A DNA stretch of 64,000 nucleotides from Ilyonectria destructans (taxonomy: Eukaryota > Ascomycota > Sordariomycetes > Hypocreales > Nectriaceae), in assembly GCA_020740775.1 (NCBI GenBank), contig JAHEWK010000008.1, forward strand, positions 1,364,001 through 1,428,000, written 5' to 3'. Positions within the stretch are counted from its first letter, which is position 1, and each line of letters starts with the position of its first letter. Made by a program: the position numbers and the translations under genes. The notes beneath the pieces were generated by a model. The model searched no databases. It was not told where the DNA came from and saw only the letters and a program-made list of their open reading frames with translations. Shown piece after piece: positions 10,293 through 19,805 of the stretch.

Positions 10293-11612
10293 ATGGACCA
10301 CTCAGACGGCATGACTCAGGGGGAAACCACTAGCCAGTCGGCTAGCGTACTCGAGCAACTCTTGAGCGAAGTCAGGCTTATGCGGTCCGAGAATATGGCC
10401 CTAAGAGAGGCAAATGAGGAAACGAAATTGAAGCTGTTAGCACTGGAAACGTCCATCCAGTCTATACAGCCCACACCAGCGCCCACGCTGGCGCCAGAAG
10501 ACAATAAGACAACCGCTGTTCCTGTCACTCCCAACACTACTACCAACCCTTCTATCACCGCCGATCCCGCCAATACGGTTATCACTTACAGTCCTCACCC
10601 GACCAAGCGCCCCAAGCTGCGAGATGTCCCGAAGTACAGTGGTGACAAGTCCCAGTGGCGTAGCTGGAAGTTGGAGACCGAAGGGAAGCTACGAGTCGAC
10701 GGCGAAGCCCTCGGAGACGCAGAGGGCCACTTTATGTATGTCTTTATGAGCCTGGAAGGCAAGGCTAAAGACAATGTGACCACCTTTGTGGAGATGCAAA
10801 TTGAGAAGAGGACGTTTAATGTGGCTGAACTGCTCAACCGCCTTGAACTGTTGTACGGAGAGAAGGATCGTAAACAGAGAGCTACTCGCAACCTGCACTC
10901 GATTAAGCAAGGAGAAAACGAACCCTTTACTTCGTTCTACCCTCGTTTCGAGAAAGAGATCGCCAACGCCAATGCCGAATATTGGCCAGATGACAGCAAG
11001 ATTTCTTACCTCCAGGAGGCACTAAACGACAGAATGAAGGCCGCTCTTATAGGCTCTGATTCCGTCGCGATTAGCACCTACGTTGGGCTGGCAAAGAGGT
11101 GCGACTCGCTTAGCAGCCAGATGGAACTGTTAGGCCAGTGGAAGAAACCTCGCGGCAACACGAGGGGCTTGGACAACCACGGTAGTCAGAGCAGCCAGAG
11201 ATCTCAGCAACAGCATGTCCAGCAGGCTGAGGTCAGAAGAGAGGACATGATGGAATGGGAGCCAACCCCACAAGCATCCACTCAAGTAAACGCTGGGCGC
11301 ACCCGCGGCGGCAAGAACACGAATGGCTACCAGTCCAGGCGACCAGAGGATCAGGCTTTGCTCGGTAAGCGTGCCAAGTGGGTCGATCAGGATGAAATGG
11401 ATGCACGCTACCGCGAAGGACGTTGTCTCCGTTGCGGAAGAGATAACTGCAGAATCGAACGCTGTCCATTAGCCGCACCTATTCGGCCCGGGAGCGTAAC
11501 CAGACGCACTCAAGTCAACGCCGCAGCCCCCTCGCGCCCCTCGGTTACCAACGCCGCGATCGTTGAAGAAGGCGAAGATGCCACTCTCCAGAGCGACGGA
11601 GATTCAGACTAG
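10293..11612 (+). CDS. gag: retrotransposon Gag polyprotein
   Basis: 439 aa, starting at the first ATG after the leader (MDHSDGMTQ…). It has an N-terminal coiled-coil-like stretch (about residues 15-50), a Pro/Thr-rich linker, then the Gag capsid core (PKYSGDKSQWRSWK… to about residue 285) of the Ty3 type. The C-terminal knuckle at residues 378-391 reads C-x2-C-x4-C-x4-C, with Cys where the usual CCHC knuckle has His. Gag packages the RNA and forms the particle. It ends at a UAG (11610-11612), after which the same frame stays open into Pol. Confidence 0.9.
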   Translation: MDHSDGMTQGETTSQSASVLEQLLSEVRLMRSENMALREANEETKLKLLALETSIQSIQPTPAPTLAPEDNKTTAVPVTPNTTTNPSITADPANTVITYSPHPTKRPKLRDVPKYSGDKSQWRSWKLETEGKLRVDGEALGDAEGHFMYVFMSLEGKAKDNVTTFVEMQIEKRTFNVAELLNRLELLYGEKDRKQRATRNLHSIKQGENEPFTSFYPRFEKEIANANAEYWPDDSKISYLQEALNDRMKAALIGSDSVAISTYVGLAKRCDSLSSQMELLGQWKKPRGNTRGLDNHGSQSSQRSQQQHVQQAEVRREDMMEWEPTPQASTQVNAGRTRGGKNTNGYQSRRPEDQALLGKRAKWVDQDEMDARYREGRCLRCGRDNCRIERCPLAAPIRPGSVTRRTQVNAAAPSRPSVTNAAIVEEGEDATLQSDGDSD

Positions 11613-11627
11613 GAACACGCGGCGGCT

Positions 11628-14600
11628 GTGAGAGAATGGGAGACAACCGGTAAAAAGAGAATGGATGGAGATCCATTCATAGCAGACGTTAGGGTGAATG
11701 GAACGGACTTCGTACCATCCCTCGTCGACTATGGTTGCCTCTGCTACGGCGCGGTTAGCAAACGGACCTTCCAATCTCTTCAGCTGCCACATATACCTGT
11801 TCAACCTCGCATCCTCGAGAATGCAGCAGGAGACGGCAAGGAGGTTAAGATCGACAAGATCACTTACTTATCGATCGACCTAGACGGACACCAACAGCGC
11901 CGTGTATTTATGTACGTCATTGACGACCTTAACTGGGATATGATTCTAGGCAAACGATGGATGGAAGATCAAGATGTTCACATTCATGCGAAGGAAGGAT
12001 ACTTGGAGATCGGAACCAGTGGAGCTCAAGTACAAGACCGACAACGCTATCGGCCCCCTCGACTAGAGGTCTCGAAGGTGATGGCCGCTGCCTTTCTAGG
12101 CGACGTGCGCCGCAACAGACGTACAGGCGGCGTTGGAGTTTATGCCGTCACGATGGCGGACATCGACAAAGCCTTGAGACCGAAACCAAAGATCGACCCA
12201 GTGGAGAAGTTGCCACCACACTACCACAAGTGGTTACAAGCCTTCTCTCGACAACTGGCCAACCAGTTACCTCCCCACAGGCCAGGCGTTGACCTGAAGA
12301 TCGAAGTCCTACGAGACGAACACGGCCGCGAGAAACCCCTACCCTGGGGTCCGCTTTATGGCATGTCTCGCGAAGAGCTATTGGTACTGCGGAAGACACT
12401 TACAGAGCTTCTCGACAAGGAGTTTATCAGAGTTAGCAGTTCACCCGCGGCGGCACCGGTTCTCATGGTGAAAAAGCCTGGTGGAGGCGTTCGCTTTTGT
12501 GTGGATTACCGAGGACTGAACAACATCACCAAGAAGGACCGCTATCCGCTGCCCTTACTCAACGAAACGCTACGCACTGTGGCAAAGGCAAAGTGGTTCA
12601 CGAAGCTAGATGTTATAGCAGCATTCCACAAGATCAGGGTCGCCCCCGGAGACGAAGAAAAGACGGCCTTCAGAACACGCTACGGATCTTTTGAATGGCT
12701 GGTAGTCCCATTTGGACTGACAGGTGCACCCGCAGCCTTTCAACGGTATATCAACAGCGTGCTCCAAGACTACCTAGACGATTTCGTGTCAGCATACATC
12801 GACGACGTGTTGATCTTCTCTTCTGGAAGCATTCAAGACCACCGCGACAAAGTCGGCAGGGTCCTCCAACGCCTAATGGATGCTGGGCTACAGCTAGACA
12901 TCAGCAAGAGCGAATTCGAAGTCAAGACGGTGAAATATCTCGGGTTCATTATCGAGGCGGAGAACGGGATCCGAGTCGATCCTGAGAAGGTCAAGGCTGT
13001 CAAGGAATGGACTACGCCAACGAACGTAAAAGCCGTTAGAGCCTTTATCGGTTTCGCGAACTTCTATAGGATTTTCATGCCTGAGTTCTCAGAGATAGCA
13101 GAGCCGCTGATACGGCTAACGAAAAAGGACGTACCCTTCCGTTGGGACGACCTATGCGAAGAAGCCTTTGAGAAGCTTAAGGACCTGTTGATCACGGCCC
13201 CTATTCTAGCTCATTTCCACCCGGAGAGAGAGACTATCGTGGAGGCAGATTCTTCAGGATTTGTCACTGGGGGTGTCCTCTCCCAGCGAGACGACGAAGA
13301 CGGACTATTACGGCCTGTCGCCTATTTCTCGAAGAAACACTCGCCAGCAGAGGTCAATTACGCTATTCACGACAAGGAACTGCTTGCTATTGTGAGGTGT
13401 CTGGAGCAATGGGAACCAGAGCTGCGTGCTGTGAAGAATTTCAGGATCCTCACGGACCATCAGAATCTGAAATACTTCTATTCGGAGAGAAGATTAACGG
13501 AAAGACAAGTACGATGGTCGGAGTTCTTATCCAGGTTCCATTTCACACTCGAATGGAGACCCGGAAAGAAGGCTGGACTGCCAGACGCGCTCTCTCGACG
13601 AGACCAAGATATGCCAGCCGACTACTCGGACGAGCGGCTCAAGGCACGCATTATGAGGCTCTTTCAGGACGACCATCTTAGAAGGGTACGCATCTCGACA
13701 GTTTCCACCAACACTGAGGGCGCCCTGGAGTTTGATTTCGAAAAGGATATCAGGCTATTCGAGGACCAGGAATTGCAGCAACTTTGGGACGCCGCACGCC
13801 GAGAGGACAAGCTCTACCAGGAACTCACGAAGCTAGTAGCGAATGGAGAGAAGAACTTACCGACACAGTTGCAAAAGGAGAAGGTTGTGAGTATCTCAGA
13901 ATGCTCACTGGATGACAGAGGTCTCCTATGCTTCCGGAATCGTGTCTGGATACCCAACTCTGAGCCGCTGCGCACGAAGATTATTCAAGCAACACACGAC
14001 TCCCACATTACCGGGCACCCGGGGAGAGACCTTACGTACTCTATTCTGTCGAGACGCTTCTTTTGGCCGGGCGCAGCTAGCGAAGTACGCCAATTCGTGC
14101 GTAACTGTGAGGTCTGCGGAAGGAACACCATTTGGAGAGACACGAAGAGAGGGCTCCTGAAGCCATTACCCATTCCGCAACGAATATGGAGCGAGGTCAC
14201 TATCGACTTCATTACGGACCTCCCACCATCGGGACGGGATGGCGCGACGAACTGCATGGTAGTCACAGACCGGCTTACCAAAGGCGTCGAACTCGAAGGC
14301 ATGAGCGATATCTCCTCGGAAGCGGTTGCTAAGAGACTCTTCGAACGGCACTACCCGGTCCATGGTATTCCAACAGCCATAACCAGTGACCGTGGGCCCC
14401 AGTTTGTCAGCGACATGTGGAAGCACTTCTGCAAACTGCTGCAGATCGAGCAGCGGCTATCGACGGCGTACCACCCACAGACGGATGGAGCGACGGAGCG
14501 AATGAACCAAGAGGTTGAGAAGATCCTACGAATATGGACAAACTATCTCCAAGAGAATTGGCTAGACCTGCTACCAATAGCCATGGCAACAATCAACGAG

Positions 14601-15302
14601 AGGGACGCGGCCTCTACCGGCCTAAGCCCGTTCTTCTTCATGCACGGCTACCACAACGAGCCAATTCAGCTAGTCGAGGATCGAAGAGCAGAAGATGCGA
14701 GGGAGGGCGAGGTTATGGCAGAAGACTTCATCCAGAGACTTCAGGACGCCACAGAGTTTGCGCAAGCTGCAATAGCTATGGCCCAAGAGATACAGCAAGC
14801 CCAAGCCAACAGGCACAGAACTGCCTCGCCCCGCTACAAGCCTGGAGACTGGGTATACCTTAATCTGAAGAACGTCAAGACGTCACGGCCTTGTAAGAAG
14901 CTGGACTGGCTACATGCAAAATACCAAGTGGTCGAGGAGATTAACCCACACGCCTACAAGTTAGACGTGCCCGGACGCATACACCCGGTATTCCATGTGG
15001 ATTTGCTCCGGCCCGTCCCTGACGACCCGCTACCATCACAGCAGGTCGATCACGAGAGCGCCCCACCAGTGCTGGTGGACGGTCAAGAGATGTACCTCGT
15101 TGAACGCATCCTCGATGAAAAGAAGGAAGGCACGCACAAGAAGGTGCTCGTGAAGTGGGTGGACTATTCGAGACCCACGTGGGAGCATCTCAGTGCTGTA
15201 CGGCATACGGATGCATGGAAACAATGGACAAAGCGGAAGAAGAAGAGAGTCAACTTCGAAAATCATCGTGAGATACACGCCAACTCTGGAGGAGGGGGGT
15301 AA
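11628..15302 (+). CDS. pol: retrotransposon Pol (protease, RT, RNase H, integrase, chromodomain)
   Basis: Open in the same frame as gag from just after the UAG at 11610-11612; no ATG lies near the start, so expression needs read-through or re-initiation. The first in-frame near-cognate codon is GTG at 11628. The protease motif is D-Y-G at about residue 34 instead of the usual D-S/T-G. RT carries VPFGLTGAPAAFQ and YIDD (residue about 390). RNase H has ADSSGF, ELLAIV and TDHQNL motifs. Integrase has an HHCC zinc module (CEVC at about 827) and the D,D-35-E catalytic acids (about 861, 921, 957). A GPY/F-like region is followed by a chromodomain (about residues 1155-1205, YLVERIL…VKWVDY…TWEHL) that targets integration to chromatin. 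The TAA stop overlaps the polypurine tract and abuts the LTR. Confidence 0.93.
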   Translation: MREWETTGKKRMDGDPFIADVRVNGTDFVPSLVDYGCLCYGAVSKRTFQSLQLPHIPVQPRILENAAGDGKEVKIDKITYLSIDLDGHQQRRVFMYVIDDLNWDMILGKRWMEDQDVHIHAKEGYLEIGTSGAQVQDRQRYRPPRLEVSKVMAAAFLGDVRRNRRTGGVGVYAVTMADIDKALRPKPKIDPVEKLPPHYHKWLQAFSRQLANQLPPHRPGVDLKIEVLRDEHGREKPLPWGPLYGMSREELLVLRKTLTELLDKEFIRVSSSPAAAPVLMVKKPGGGVRFCVDYRGLNNITKKDRYPLPLLNETLRTVAKAKWFTKLDVIAAFHKIRVAPGDEEKTAFRTRYGSFEWLVVPFGLTGAPAAFQRYINSVLQDYLDDFVSAYIDDVLIFSSGSIQDHRDKVGRVLQRLMDAGLQLDISKSEFEVKTVKYLGFIIEAENGIRVDPEKVKAVKEWTTPTNVKAVRAFIGFANFYRIFMPEFSEIAEPLIRLTKKDVPFRWDDLCEEAFEKLKDLLITAPILAHFHPERETIVEADSSGFVTGGVLSQRDDEDGLLRPVAYFSKKHSPAEVNYAIHDKELLAIVRCLEQWEPELRAVKNFRILTDHQNLKYFYSERRLTERQVRWSEFLSRFHFTLEWRPGKKAGLPDALSRRDQDMPADYSDERLKARIMRLFQDDHLRRVRISTVSTNTEGALEFDFEKDIRLFEDQELQQLWDAARREDKLYQELTKLVANGEKNLPTQLQKEKVVSISECSLDDRGLLCFRNRVWIPNSEPLRTKIIQATHDSHITGHPGRDLTYSILSRRFFWPGAASEVRQFVRNCEVCGRNTIWRDTKRGLLKPLPIPQRIWSEVTIDFITDLPPSGRDGATNCMVVTDRLTKGVELEGMSDISSEAVAKRLFERHYPVHGIPTAITSDRGPQFVSDMWKHFCKLLQIEQRLSTAYHPQTDGATERMNQEVEKILRIWTNYLQENWLDLLPIAMATINERDAASTGLSPFFFMHGYHNEPIQLVEDRRAEDAREGEVMAEDFIQRLQDATEFAQAAIAMAQEIQQAQANRHRTASPRYKPGDWVYLNLKNVKTSRPCKKLDWLHAKYQVVEEINPHAYKLDVPGRIHPVFHVDLLRPVPDDPLPSQQVDHESAPPVLVDGQEMYLVERILDEKKEGTHKKVLVKWVDYSRPTWEHLSAVRHTDAWKQWTKRKKKRVNFENHREIHANSGGGG
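15288..15302 (+). promoter_or_regulatory. polypurine tract
   Basis: GGAGGAGGGGGG followed by TAA directly before the 3' LTR. This purine run is where plus-strand DNA synthesis is expected to start; it also encodes the last Gly residues of Pol. Confidence 0.8.
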
Positions 15303-15518
15303 TGTAACGGGTCAGGCCCACTTGGCTGGCGGCTCTGCCGCCAAGCCCGAATTCTTCTCCACAGCGCCATCGAGTTGATTCTCGAATCTTCTATATTAAA
15401 GAAGATATAACGCGTCTTCACGCACCCAGTTTGTATTTAGAGTCTTTCCTTTCTTCATCTTGAAAGTAAACAGCATAGGGACTAGTTAGTTGAATCAACT
15501 CACTAGAGGCCTTTCACA
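15303..15518 (+). repeat. 3' LTR (216 bp)
   Basis: Identical by eye to the 5' LTR, ending TTTCACA and followed by the right target duplication CAAGG (15519-15523). Confidence 0.95.
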
Positions 15519-16100
15519 CAAGGTTGCTGGGTGAGAGAGGGCGGTGTATTCAGAGGCGTTGGCAGAGGTTCTGGGCTTTGAGGAGGGGGTCGAAGGGGTG
15601 TGGTTGATTGCTGCTCTGAGTAGTTGCATGTGAATGTAGAAGATGAGATCTAGGAGCTGAAGTGTGAACTGCTGGGCTGAGTGGGTACACGTGAATGTAG
15701 AAGATGGGGTTCAGATGCTGAAGCGCGAATTGCTGCGGAGAGGCAAAGTCGCGGCAGAAACAACAAGAACAAGGAGTGCCGTAATGCGAACCGCACCTTC
15801 AAGGTGGTGATGAACGAAGGAAGAAAAGAGAACTCAAAGGCGGGAGGCGCACGAGAGTTATGTACCCACGAAACGGTAAATCATGCCCGGAACCCGGCCG
15901 CCGGGCATGATTCACGGCCAAACCTTGGAGAGTTACCAACTAACGCTACCTGCCTAGGTAGGTAGAGGACCCAAGGCGGTCTCGCGTCGAGCAACAATCG
16001 GGCTATGGGGAGAGTACCTGGGTATGAGTCGGTTGGTCCGATGAAACGTACAGCTCTGAGGAGGGAGGTTTATCTAGCTGCCTAGGTACAGCTGAGGTTT
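15519..16100. other. non-coding flank with small repeats
   Basis: The displaced former upstream region of the F-box gene. It holds two imperfect copies of a ~60-bp unit (about 15611-15668 and 15669-15729, both containing 'GTGAATGTAGAAGATG') and a near-palindrome around CCTAGG at 15946-15965. No gene recognised. Confidence 0.5.
15879..15912. repeat. perfect inverted repeat (12-bp arms, 10-nt loop)
   Basis: AATCATGCCCGG at 15879-15890 is exactly mirrored by CCGGGCATGATT at 15901-15912. The stem would be stable as RNA or as a cruciform. It could be a binding site or the end of a MITE-like remnant; nothing else supports either. Confidence 0.8.
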
Positions 16101-16109
16101 AGCCGATCT

Positions 16110-16835
16110 CAGTTGGAACTATACAATTCCTACTGTATATACAGTAGATATTTTAAAGAATCAGTATTTATTAAAGAGAGCAAGATTAATCAATAAATGA
16201 ATACAAACTGCAATTAGTTAAATATAGAAATAATTTCTGATTTTTCTACTATACTATAATAAACCTATAATAGCTTATACTATTTATATATTTTAAACTT
16301 AATAGTAAAACTAACTTAGTAATTTCTATAGCTGATAAATTCTAAAAGATATATATATTAAGTATTCAGTATAATTTAATTATTTAATTAGAGTATAGAG
16401 AAGCAGGCTTAGTTATTTCTTAAGAAGTATTTAGTTTTTTTTTAGCTTTACTTAATATTATCAGATAAATTAAAGCTATATAGTATTCTCAAATAGTAGA
16501 GATAAATAGTAAGTATTACACCCAGTACTAGAAGAAACAGTAGCTAAATAATAAAGTTATTACATACTGGTCTCTACCTGAAGCTTCAATTCAACCCTTC
16601 TGACTGCAACCCTGCTGTCTGCAGTTAACAACCTTAAGATAGGAACCTTATTCAGAGCAATAAGATATAAGAGAGACTGACGTCTCCCGTCGTCAAGAGA
16701 CCAACTTCCTTTCCAACAATCATCCAATTTCCTCATCCTTTATTCTTAAGAAGTATTTATTAGTTCTTAACTTATTATTTATTAGTTGAATTACAGTCTT
16801 ACAACTGGCACAAAATAAGCATGCCTTTAGCGGGA
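16110..16835. repeat. AT-rich degenerate repeat, related to 27,300-27,580
   Basis: From about 16,120 to 16,570 the sequence is strongly AT-rich with many TA steps, as in RIP-mutated DNA. The stretch 16,510-16,740 aligns by eye with 27,368-27,575 (shared blocks include CTTCAATTCAA, CCTTCTGACT, GAGCAATAAGA and CCAACTTCC), differing mostly by C/T changes. It looks like an old transposon terminal region, perhaps an LTR, but I cannot name the family. Confidence 0.6.
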
Positions 16836-16839
16836 CCAC

Positions 16840-19167
16840 TACTTTTTCAGCTCTTCCACTGACGATGGTGAAGGCATCCTTATCTTTGGCTTCTCCCCAA
16901 CTGTCGGCACCCTCTTTAAGTTCCCTGGATGCCCCTCATTCCATTTTCCCTGTATTCCCATACTAGACGGGCGTTGTTCTCTACCGCCGAAAACCTATAA
17001 GGATGATGGAACTGAAGCTGATGGCGATGATGACGATGACGACGACGACTCTTCTACTTCCGAGGAAGCCTCAAGCACATGCACCGAAGAAGTTACCGCC
17101 AATGACTGCCTGGTGGCTTGCACCACCTATACTGAGGAAACTGACGCTACGAGGAACCCAGATTGCACGAAGACATGCACCAAAACCCAGACTGGATACA
17201 GCGTTACAGGTGTGACCTCTACTACGTCGGTTGAAGCCTGTGACGCCATCGGTGGAAACTGTACAACCTGTACTAGGTGGCCAGGTCTCGATAGCTGATC
17301 CCGATGCCGTAAACGATGAATCGGAATACTATGCGGACGACGACGAGCTGGAGGCCAGAGATCTAGACCTCCTTCAAGCACGAGAAAAGAATGTGATGAT
17401 ACTCGGAAGACGGGTGGACGACCCGGTGAACGACCCTGAGGGTGTGGGACTGTGCAAACAGAGGGTTAGACTTTCCCAATTATATCGGTGGAACAAAATT
17501 ATTCAACAAGGACCGGGAGAGGAAGCTCACCACAGAACAAAAAGAAATTGCGAAATGGTACGTGATGTACGGTCTCGGCACGTGCACTCCTTCAGTCAAG
17601 AAAGTGAACCCGACAGGATACCTCGAAATAGTGGGAAACACGGAAAGTTGCAATACGCCCAGTGTTGACCATGTCTTTGAAAATGTCGCAATACCGCTAC
17701 GGCAAAAGGGAATGACCACTCCTCTTGCCGGTAGCGTTATTGTGGTCCATATCTCCGTCTGACAGAAAAGAGCTTCCTGAAGGACTTTTTTGAAATCATC
17801 CTCAACGACAGCGGTGACAGTTGGGTGGGCACCAAGAATCCTGAACAAATGACAACCAAGTGTTCAGACTTGGAGTACTACACTTATAACGCAGAAACGA
17901 ACAAGAATCGACTGCAAGACGTGTTTGATGCATACCCTTCAAGTGTGAAGATTCAGTTTGATCTAATCGGAATGCAACAGGAGCTTCTTCTTACTTATCT
18001 TGAGAGAATCTATCTGGGCGTGCCTGTTATGAGCGACGCAAAGCTCGTAACAATAATGAAGCGCCACAACAAGCGCCTTTGGCAAGCCTTGTAAGTCTTT
18101 ACATTTTACCACAAGCATGAGACTCAAGACTAAGGAGCGTTTTCTACAGCAAGCAACTTGATAAAGACATCAAATGTAGCGTTGATTCGGAAGCATTCAC
18201 GTTTGCAGACAAATACCAATCCTTCATCATCGCCAGATTCACTGGCGATCAAACTTGGTCCATTAATCAATATACCACAGGCGCAAAGGCACAGATCACG
18301 CCTATAATCAGAGAGTATTTGGACAATATTCCTGACGAAGATGTAGATGAGACCACAAAGTGGGAGCGGGCTGCGGAGCTCGAGACATGGAAGGGGAGGC
18401 TGAAGTCAGCTGAGGGTGCGAGCTATGAGATTGTGTTCGAATGGGACTGGACAGAAGACACTCAAGGTATTGTTACTCCCGATGAAGGCGCGTGTAGCAT
18501 CCCTACAGGATCTTTGACGACCATGTCGACAGCCGCTTCTAGCAACACCAGCTCCTCGGCCTCGGCCACGAGCAACGTCAAGGTCTGTCTCTCCAACGTC
18601 GATTGCACGATGGATTGCGAAGAGGGCAATGTGCCTACTTGCTATGTCAACTCAGTGTTACCGGACGCTAAAACCGACACCTGTATGTGTATGCCATTAC
18701 CAGAGGCCACAGCTGTGCCTGAGACGACGGCGCCTCCTCCCTCAACCCTCATCACATCCGTCACATCCAATCCCCCTGCTCCCCCTACGACCGTTGTAGT
18801 GGAGCCTGATCCAACACCCACCGTCGACTGCGACAGCTGGAACGCAGGCTTTTACTGGTATTTCGAGGTCTCGAATATTAGGGGCTGGTCCGAAGATGGA
18901 GGCGAGTGCCTCAAGAACGAGGAGGCAGGATGCGGTGCCATGACAGGTTGGCACTTCACGGAAGCTACCGACACACAGGACGCATTTGTCTCCTTCAATC
19001 TGCCCTTCATCATGAAGTCCGGATGTGTGGAGCGAGCCATCGTATTCGCCGGAGGACCTCAGCTAGAATGCGACGGCCACGGCTTTGCCATGTCAGCGAA
19101 GCTAGCTGCTACAGAGCCTCAAGGTGAACCCAAGTTCCGTCCTACGGCAGACGAAGTGAGAGATTAG
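16840..19167 (+). pseudogene. truncated, frameshifted cysteine-rich extracellular protein (chitinase/killer-subunit-tail type)
   Basis: Coding-looking sequence begins abruptly at about 16,840, where the AT-rich repeat ends, with no start codon. An Asp-rich, then Cys-rich segment (CTEEV…CLVACTT…CTKTCTK) runs to 17,298. Similarity then moves to another frame (about 17,290-17,440) and another (17,442-17,690), including a VDHVFE motif as seen in C-terminal regions of fungal GH18 chitinase/killer-toxin-like proteins. A third stretch (about 17,767-18,090) splices well over a 59-nt intron (18091-18149) into an exon ending at 19,167, with Ser/Thr/Pro-rich linkers and paired cysteines. No GH18 or LysM domain remains. 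I read it as the 3' half of a secreted protein, disabled by truncation and at least two frame breaks; the family assignment is tentative. Confidence 0.5.
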
Positions 19168-19805
19168 GCTACCGAGTTGTACGGAACCTGATCTGACCCA
19201 CACCCGACTTGTAACCCGATGTCTTGGAGTGATGGGCCAGAGGCTATGTCGACCGCTGCATAGTGTTTTTCTCATAGTTTTAATATCAATTTTGAATTCC
19301 ATGGGACTGTACCTCGCTATTATTGGATGATGTATTGGGGAATTGGACACGATACTTGTGAGAACAGACGTCAGGGTGGTGAACTCTCCCTCATTTGGAC
19401 ATTTGTGCACTCGAAATCCGGAACAATTGGAAGTGTACGCGGGTTGCAAAGAAGGTCTTTCGTTGGGAACTTGCTAGTGGCGACGATTGCGTGCTTAAAT
19501 TGCTGGAGAATGAGACTGAGGCCAAAGTGGGTACGCAGCCAGCGGTCACGCTCAAATTCCAGGGTCAAAACTTGACTGGACCAGGGCTGAGGGACTTGGG
19601 ACGTTGTTAGACACGGAGATGGACCCGAGATCGAATTTGTGGTAATCTTATCAATCAGTACCCTCACATGCTCGCTCCAGGTTCACGCCTCCTTCTCTGA
19701 AACTACACGTCTGCATCCACAAAAACCACTCAGTGATTCCCAGGAGCCATATTTTATTTATTCATCCCCCGAACGACACTATCCTGCTCGGGCCGGCCTC
19801 ACGTC
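19168..19805. other. intergenic, no gene recognised
   Basis: No convincing frame. Presumed promoter region of the F-box gene at 19806. Confidence 0.5.

Larger units (their letters stand above)
9904..15518 (+). mobile_element. apparently intact Ty3/Gypsy chromovirus (Tf1/sushi type) LTR retrotransposon
   Basis: A 5,615-bp element with 216-bp LTRs that begin TGTAAC and end TTTCACA, identical by eye, with a 5-bp CAAGG target duplication. Gag (10293-11612) and Pol (11628-15302) lie in one frame separated by a single UAG. Domain order in Pol is protease, reverse transcriptase, RNase H, integrase, chromodomain, which defines chromoviruses. A polypurine tract abuts the 3' LTR, and a self-complementary primer site follows the 5' LTR. 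Identical LTRs and open frames indicate a very recent insertion with no visible RIP. Orientation is +, transcribing away from the F-box gene on the left. Confidence 0.95.

Noticed and set aside
15943..16095. CCTAGG-centred near-palindromes as possible attachment or integration sites
   Set aside because: Short CCTAGGTA-type palindromes recur commonly in fungal intergenic DNA; no paired boundary found.
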